Assembly: GCA_964459305.1 (NCBI GenBank)
Contig: CAYWNA010000034.1
Span: 6,930 to 70,929, forward strand
Source of the DNA: CAYWNA01 sp964459305
GTDB lineage: Bacteria; Planctomycetota; Planctomycetia; Pirellulales; Pirellulaceae
Reading direction: 5' to 3'
Length of the DNA: 64,000 bases
Position 1 is the stretch's first letter; each line of letters opens with the position of its first letter. The notes beneath the pieces are model-generated. The model ran no database searches. It saw only the letters and a program-made list of their open reading frames with translations, and was not told where the DNA came from. A program made the translations under genes and the position numbers. Positions 59,116-64,000 of this stretch are shown piece by piece.

Positions 59116-60693
59116 TCAGCGAGCCGGCGCGTAACCACCTTCATCGATCACTGTCGGACCTGTATACGCGTCCACTTCGGGCGAATCGGGAAACACGGCC
59201 TCTTGTGCCGGCTGCTGCATGCCTTGGGCCAGTCGGAACGTGCTGATATTCACTTTTGACTTCACAAGTTCGACCACGTTGTATGTGTCGATGAACGTGT
59301 CGTAATAAGCTGGGTCCTCCTGAGGGAGGATGAACGCTTTGTGGGCTTGGCCCTCCGCGTCGAAGTACGCCAGGTACGGGATCGCGCTCATCCCGTCTCG
59401 CCGGTTGCTCACGAAGCTGAACCAGCGACCGTTCGAGGACCAGCGGGGAAAGCTCTCCGCCAGATCGCTGCACACGGCGTCCAGCCTCCGGTGCTCTTTC
59501 GAGTCGAGGTCCAGCAAGTAGACGTCGGAGCTTTTTTGGTGGATGGGATATGTCGTCTTGTCTGCCAGAATGTGCAGCACATACTTGCCGCATGGCGACG
59601 GGCGAGGAAACGCGCACGATAAGCCCAACTCCGAGTAAGCTTTCACGGTCTCGGGCGATCCCCAGGTGCCGGTGTCCACATCGCAGGATACCCGCATCAT
59701 GTCGAACTCGTTCTTTTCCCAATCCTCCGGCCTGATGATGGGAAGGTCTCTGCCTCGCGAGTAATAGATGTATTTGCCGTCGGGCGACCAGCAGGGATGG
59801 GTCTCGATGTACTCCGATCCAAAAACCGCTTTCGTTGTACTGAGCGTGTTCTTTTCCACATCATACACCACCATATCGCCACGCTTTTCCAACGCGTGGA
59901 AATAGTACAGTCTGGAATTCGCTGGCAAGTGGCCGATAAACCGGTTGCAGGTGCCCACGATGTGTCGGCCGTTGGGGTGCCACGAGGCGTAGGCCATGGG
60001 TCGGAACATCGGATCCTGCTGAGTGTTGATTTTCCGGACCTGCCCGTCGGTCACGAGCACCATCCCCTCGTGCGTGATGCGCGTGTGAACGAGAAACCTG
60101 TTGGGATCGTGCTGATGAAACGTGTGGCAATTAAAACACTGAAACGTCTCGTCTCGCTTCGTGATGAGTGCGGACTTTCGAAACGACCCTAAGTCCCTTT
60201 GGTAGATACCCCGGAGCCTGGTACGAGTCTTGTTCGGCAAGAGGAGCCGATACACGATGTGGGAATCGATCGGCTCCACGGCGACCGTGTTTGTTACCTG
60301 TTCGAATTGCACCCACGTCCCGTGCTGTTCCTGCACAAAGATGTCGTAGAACAGTCGGCCTCCTTTGTTCGCCTCCAGCAACCGCCGCCATGGTCTCGCC
60401 GGGATTCGGCATTTTCCGTCGCGGCAATGGACATCCAGCCCCTGTCCTCCATCGGAGGATATTCTGACGAAATAATCTCGGCCGTCTTCGTTGATCCGGA
60501 AGTTCAACGGTGCGATGTTGGGCGGAATCACAAGGGACGTGTAGTCCGGATCGATGTGCGGTTTCCTGTTCGATTTGGTTGCCGCAGCAACGTCCGGAAC
60601 GCGGCTGCAAGAGACAGGCAGCGCCACGCAAGCGATCAATGCGGCGGGCAGCAGTGCCGCCGCCAACAATGCCTTTGAGACGGAACGTCTCAT
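59116..60693 (-). CDS. Exported PD40/TolB-like propeller with a haem-c motif
   Basis: A 525-residue protein; start ATG 60693 with GAGGA eight bases upstream. The signal (KALLAAALLPAALIACVALP, lipobox-like LPVSC) suggests a lipoprotein. Residues about 186-190 are CFNCH, a CxxCH haem-c attachment site, followed by TFHQHDPNRFLVH. WD40-like PD40 blades follow: HPCWSPDGKYIYYSRG, FPRPSPCGKYVLHILAD and FPRWSSNGRWFSFVSN. One covalent haem on a propeller is expected to need the cytochrome c maturation machinery. It is 27 bp after a DUF6057-like membrane gene; the pairing recalls a gene pair seen in Bacteroidetes, a recollection that needs checking. Confidence 0.8.
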   Translation of the reverse strand: MRRSVSKALLAAALLPAALIACVALPVSCSRVPDVAAATKSNRKPHIDPDYTSLVIPPNIAPLNFRINEDGRDYFVRISSDGGQGLDVHCRDGKCRIPARPWRRLLEANKGGRLFYDIFVQEQHGTWVQFEQVTNTVAVEPIDSHIVYRLLLPNKTRTRLRGIYQRDLGSFRKSALITKRDETFQCFNCHTFHQHDPNRFLVHTRITHEGMVLVTDGQVRKINTQQDPMFRPMAYASWHPNGRHIVGTCNRFIGHLPANSRLYYFHALEKRGDMVVYDVEKNTLSTTKAVFGSEYIETHPCWSPDGKYIYYSRGRDLPIIRPEDWEKNEFDMMRVSCDVDTGTWGSPETVKAYSELGLSCAFPRPSPCGKYVLHILADKTTYPIHQKSSDVYLLDLDSKEHRRLDAVCSDLAESFPRWSSNGRWFSFVSNRRDGMSAIPYLAYFDAEGQAHKAFILPQEDPAYYDTFIDTYNVVELVKSKVNISTFRLAQGMQQPAQEAVFPDSPEVDAYTGPTVIDEGGYAPAR

Positions 60694-60720
60694 GCAATGT
60701 GTCCTCACTTCCGAGCAGGA

Positions 60721-62571
60721 CTACTCCTGCCGCGATGTGCCGCCGAATCCGTCGCTCGCCTCCACGATCGGCTGACGAGGCGTTACAGCGAAAAACTGAT
60801 AGAAGATATACGTGTCTCCGTACAACGCGCGAGCGTGCTCCGGCGCGTGGGGCCGGGCCAAATAGGGTGCCAGGTCTTGAAAAAACTTATCCACGCTTTC
60901 CACCGTCGCATCGTCATAGCGGAACCCTTGCAGATCGACGCGACCGCGCCCCGCCCGCTCCCACAGCAGCATTGCTTCCTGGCAGTGGACTGGTATCGAG
61001 GCGTATCCTGCTCTCCTGATATACTCGACACCCTGCGGACAACAAATCGACACGATGGAGTTATCGCTCTTGTCCAGCAGCAGCCACGCCATCAAATAGT
61101 CGAGCGCCATGCGATTATCCGGCTGGGCATCGAGAAGAACAAGAAGAGGCAAGACCGGTTCGCGAAACATGCTACCGTCGATCACAGGCAGGCGTTTCCT
61201 GAGTTCGCCGAACTCCCTCTCCGCCGCATTGGGGTCCGCCATGATCGCCTTGTAGCGGAGCGCAAAACCTCGATGGAAGGCCGTCCTTTCCAAGATATTC
61301 AAGTATTTCGCCGCCATGTCGTAGTTGCCGTTCACCATGCTGCATTCCGCCATGCGTTTCATGCTGTCGTAGGTTCTCCCCTGAACGCTCATGCAGTTGT
61401 AGGCGTGTTTAATCGCAGCGTTCATGTGGCCCATCTCGTAGAAGAGATCGCTGTTGTACATTCCTTTGGTTGTATCGTCCGCGGCCGGGCTCAACCCCCG
61501 CTTGCCCGAGAAGTTGAGCACCAGCCCGCGAGAGCCCCATGGCTGCGGATAGCTGAACATCTCATCGAGAAGCCTCCCTTTCTGGCACAAGGCGAAATTG
61601 GTCATGAACTGGACGCGGAGGTTTCCGTGCGGATTGTCCTTCGCCTCCTCCAAGAGCGCATCCCATTGCTTCTGCTTGTACAACTGGCGGCAGTCGACAA
61701 CCGTGGCGAGCGATGCGTCGTAACGAACGAAATGGAGCAGTATCGCGAAAACGGGAATCGCGATGGCCAGGGCAATGCGGCTTCGCGCGCCGAGCTTGGA
61801 GCGACAGTACGCCATGATTCGGGTGCCGGAAAACAAACGCCGCCAGAATGGAATCACCAGCAGCAAGGCGGAAAGCATGGCGGCCAGCAGGCAATCAGTG
61901 ATAAAGTCCGCGAAGCTTTGACTTGACGAGCCGGTGCGGAAAGGCGGAACCAACATGATGGGGCACATCAACGCGCCGCGCAGGGAAATTGGGAAGAGCC
62001 AGCGCCAAGCGGCCAGGGGCACGGCGATGCTGAAAATGCCGTAGCCGATTTTGAAGGGAAGGGCCGATCGCAGGGGAGTGTCGACCCACTCGACAACGAG
62101 AATCCAGGCCACAAAGAACCAGGCATAGAATCCCAGGGAAAGATAGGCGATGGGAGTGGCCGTCAACGCGTAGACGCGTCTGGCCAGCTTGTTGTGCAAC
62201 GACAAGTATCCCAGAAGAAACCCGCAACTCGCGCACAGCCCGAGCGTGTCGTGGACCAGCCAGAGGGTAGACGTGTGCAAGGCCAGCAGCAGTACGCACG
62301 GAAGAAGCGTCTGGAATATGGAAACGGTCTTATTGAGCCTTACCAGCACACAATGGATCAGGATGCCGAAGCATGTAACGCTCGCCGACACGATCAGCGC
62401 CCCAAGCCATGGATAGTGATAAAGCTGCCCGAGGAAACGGCCCGCGTAGCGCAACGGCCCCGCGGGATGGTCCAGGAACTCCAGCAGAAACGGGCGGCCA
62501 AACAGGAAAAAACAGTCGTTGGTTTCGTTTTGAAACTCAATGACGTAGCCGTATAACGACAAGAAATGCAA
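60721..62571 (-). CDS. DUF6057-like multi-helix membrane protein, N-terminus frameshifted
   Basis: 616 codons from a TTG at 62571 are the readable part: about ten membrane helices (YHYPWLGALIVSASVTCFGI, LLPCVLLLALHTSTLWLV and more) followed by a 250-residue TPR-like domain (YNSDLFYEMGHMNAAIKHAY, YDMAAKYLNILERTAFHRGF). The start of this frame (MHFLSLYGYVIEFQNETNDC) has no usual first helix. In the next frame, from ATG 62620, MNKLLRTHVGLVVLFVVAFL supplies that helix, and joins the main frame at about 62550-62570. A one-base frameshift, either real or a sequence error, best explains this. Function unknown; it is upstream of the haem-c propeller gene. Confidence 0.72.
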   Translation of the reverse strand: MHFLSLYGYVIEFQNETNDCFFLFGRPFLLEFLDHPAGPLRYAGRFLGQLYHYPWLGALIVSASVTCFGILIHCVLVRLNKTVSIFQTLLPCVLLLALHTSTLWLVHDTLGLCASCGFLLGYLSLHNKLARRVYALTATPIAYLSLGFYAWFFVAWILVVEWVDTPLRSALPFKIGYGIFSIAVPLAAWRWLFPISLRGALMCPIMLVPPFRTGSSSQSFADFITDCLLAAMLSALLLVIPFWRRLFSGTRIMAYCRSKLGARSRIALAIAIPVFAILLHFVRYDASLATVVDCRQLYKQKQWDALLEEAKDNPHGNLRVQFMTNFALCQKGRLLDEMFSYPQPWGSRGLVLNFSGKRGLSPAADDTTKGMYNSDLFYEMGHMNAAIKHAYNCMSVQGRTYDSMKRMAECSMVNGNYDMAAKYLNILERTAFHRGFALRYKAIMADPNAAEREFGELRKRLPVIDGSMFREPVLPLLVLLDAQPDNRMALDYLMAWLLLDKSDNSIVSICCPQGVEYIRRAGYASIPVHCQEAMLLWERAGRGRVDLQGFRYDDATVESVDKFFQDLAPYLARPHAPEHARALYGDTYIFYQFFAVTPRQPIVEASDGFGGTSRQE

Positions 62572-62808
62572 CGACGAATAGCACCACCAAGCCGACGTGC
62601 GTGCGGAGTAGCTTGTTCATGACCAGGAATGCCAAACGCGGTTTCGTCCCAACAAAAACGTCGGCAGAAGGAAAAAAGGCAGAACGATGAGAAGACTTGA
62701 CTGATTTTTCATGATTCTGCAAATCCACAGTCCAATCAAGACGTATGCGACTCACTGGGCCAGTTTAAGCCTGGCGCAGTAGCTCGTCAACGCGAACGTG
62801 GGGCGGTT

Positions 62809-63045
62809 ATGGTTCTGGCTGTTGCGAGGCGTTCAAGACGTTTGCCGACGGCGACGCGCCGGCAATTGTTGTACTATGTGAGTCGTGAGAACGGCGCCTT
62901 TGTCCTGGCCGCGAAACCACAATTTGAATTACTGGCTCACAACGTGATCGAAACCGATGACAGCATCTTCAACGGATCACCGGTAGTCAGTGATGGACAG
63001 ATCCTGCTGAGGAGCGACGAGTATCTGTACTGCATTGGGAACTGA
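62809..63045 (+). pseudogene. C-terminal remnant of a PQQ-type propeller protein
   Basis: A 78-codon open frame in which LYYVSRENGAFVLAAKPQFE, then LLAHNVIETDDSIFNGSPVV and LLRSDEYLYCIGN, is the characteristic C-terminal end of planctomycetal PQQ-propeller proteins (seen at full length elsewhere). The first 14 codons do not fit. No other part of such a gene lies upstream, so it is a fragment, left by deletion or rearrangement. Confidence 0.65.
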
Positions 63046-63055
63046 AAGCAAAGAC

Positions 63056-63952
63056 TCAATCGCACCTGGGATTCGCGATGCGCACCTCGCGAATCCTGGC
63101 ATCTAGCCGTTTCTTCGGATCGTCGTTCCATTGGTTCTTCCGATAGTCGTAGGGAATCGCAACCAGCCGGTTCGATGTGATCCGCACCACGGTAAACTCG
63201 CTGGGGCTACCCGGCGCCGGCGAGGGCAGTTGGACGAAACTGTAGCCTCGATATCGATCGACCTTTGCCTTGTGATAGTGACCGCCAAGAATGGCGATCA
63301 CGTTTGCGTCGCCGATGGCCTGGCAGAGCGAGTCTCGATTGGTTATTGCATCGAAGCAAAGGTGCGCAGCCACGATCACCGGAGTTTTCTTCGGCAGGTC
63401 GGCCAAGCAACTGCGGAGGAAATCCAGAGCCTCGTCGGTCAGCGGTTGCGCCGGACTTGCCAGGTTCTCGTCGTATTTCGAAAACAACGCGATGAACTGG
63501 ATACCGCCGCGGCAGAAAGTGTAGCTCGGCGCCCCGTGCCGTGAAACCAACCACTTCCTCATCGTTTCACTCCGTACCTTGCCACCTTCGTCGTGATTCC
63601 CAAGGATATCGTATGCAGGAAACTTCAACCTCTCTGTGACCAACTGATCGTAGGCCCTCATGGCGGCGTGCGTCGGCCACTCGGTAATGTCGCCACATCC
63701 GAACACAAACGCCGGCTCGGCAACTTTACCGCCAATGCTCTCCGGGTAAGGCGTGCCTGGCAGGGCATTCATGGCATCGATCGCCGGAATGAGATGCTTG
63801 GCATCTCCATCGGTCCGGACATGCTGATCAGACCAGCCAAAGAATGTTAGCGTGGGCTCGTCAGATCCTGCGTCCGCAGCAATAACGCGGGGCACCAGGC
63901 AGCATGTGACCAGGACGAACAGGATTCCGTGTCGCATCGGAGTTTTCTTCAC
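63056..63952 (-). CDS. Exported calcineurin-like metallophosphoesterase
   Basis: A 298-residue protein starting at GTG 63952 with AAGGAGGTGA upstream, a very strong site. Signal peptide (GILFVLVTCCLVPRVIAA). All five metallophosphoesterase motifs are present: FFGWSDQHV (D-x-H), VFGCGDITEW (GD), DILGNHDEGG (GNHDE), VIVAAHLCFD (H) and ILGGHYHKAK (GHxH). It probably hydrolyses phosphomonoesters or diesters outside the cytoplasm. The gene begins near the window edge, and the PQQ remnant lies 11 bp after its stop, in the opposite direction. Confidence 0.92.
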   Translation of the reverse strand: MKKTPMRHGILFVLVTCCLVPRVIAADAGSDEPTLTFFGWSDQHVRTDGDAKHLIPAIDAMNALPGTPYPESIGGKVAEPAFVFGCGDITEWPTHAAMRAYDQLVTERLKFPAYDILGNHDEGGKVRSETMRKWLVSRHGAPSYTFCRGGIQFIALFSKYDENLASPAQPLTDEALDFLRSCLADLPKKTPVIVAAHLCFDAITNRDSLCQAIGDANVIAILGGHYHKAKVDRYRGYSFVQLPSPAPGSPSEFTVVRITSNRLVAIPYDYRKNQWNDDPKKRLDARIREVRIANPRCD

Positions 63953-64000
63953 AGCGTCACCTCCTTCGGCGCGTCACGTTTGCGGGCACGATCTTTCATT

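Noticed and set aside
60697..61926. 409-codon plus-strand frame opposite the DUF6057-like gene
   Set aside because: Antisense to a convincing membrane protein; no membrane helix or domain of its own.

Overview
The window looks like a piece of a Planctomycetota chromosome, most probably from the Pirellulales side of the phylum. This is inferred from gene content. It holds secreted PQQ-type beta-propeller proteins, DUF4091 and sialidase-like proteins, a secreted TIM-barrel 'isomerase', a ThuA protein, a serine/threonine kinase with a C-terminal membrane anchor, an ASPIC/UnbV FG-GAP protein and a BlaR1-type protein carrying a DUF1559 module. Genes are long and widely spaced in GC-rich DNA. No rRNA, tRNA, CRISPR array, transposase or integrase was seen.

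Layout. 0.1-7.4 kb: a PQQ propeller protein, a sialidase-DUF4091 gene pair and a secreted TIM-barrel protein, all suited to handling glycans outside the cytoplasm. 7.7-15.4 kb: the most interesting block, six plus-strand genes plus a small one: a double DUF4178 zinc-ribbon membrane protein, a 70-residue membrane protein, a DUF350 protein, a membrane-fused spermidine-synthase-like aminopropyltransferase, a Tat-lipoprotein FAD amine-oxidase-like enzyme, a K+ channel with an RCK-like domain, and S-adenosylmethionine decarboxylase (speD). It meets a compact four-gene minus-strand operon head to head (15.4-18.6 kb: MurG-like glycosyltransferase, zinc-finger protein, lipoprotein, two-helix membrane protein). 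18.9-23.4 kb: three glycosyltransferases and a sulfotransferase, probably for a sulfated surface glycan. 23.9-28.2 kb: a secreted thioredoxin-fold protein, a decayed LamG-type gene and a large glycoside-hydrolase-like protein. 28.2-43.5 kb: a VWA membrane protein, an alpha/beta-hydrolase-fold protein lacking the nucleophile serine, a secreted methyltransferase-PQQ fusion, a zinc-ribbon membrane protein, ThuA, a PadR regulator with a permease-prefix-like partner, a kinase, a TMEM43-like protein and an ECF sigma factor. 43.7-49.3 kb: a BlaI/BlaR1 pair in which BlaR1 is fused to DUF1559, then small genes. 49.6-58.7 kb: a divergent glycan-use pair (GHL10-type hydrolase; arabinofuranosidase-like hydrolase followed by a Na+/solute symporter) and an ASPIC/UnbV lipoprotein. 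59.1-64 kb: a PD40 propeller with a haem-c motif beside a DUF6057-like membrane protein with a broken N-terminus, a PQQ remnant and a secreted metallophosphoesterase.

The 7.7-15.4 kb block can be read as one pathway (inference): SpeD makes decarboxylated SAM, the membrane-bound aminopropyltransferase transfers an aminopropyl group to an unknown amine, the exported FAD enzyme may oxidise the product, and DUF350, DUF4178 and the channel form a membrane complex that responds to it. Related DUF350/polyamine neighbourhoods are known from comparative genomics, but their function is not settled.

A second theme is the density of dispersed palindromic repeats. At least six families of long inverted repeats occupy intergenic spaces. 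One family is present three times, each time between divergent genes; others lie between convergent genes or overlap stop codons. Several gene starts were moved downstream because the open frame upstream runs through one of these repeats.
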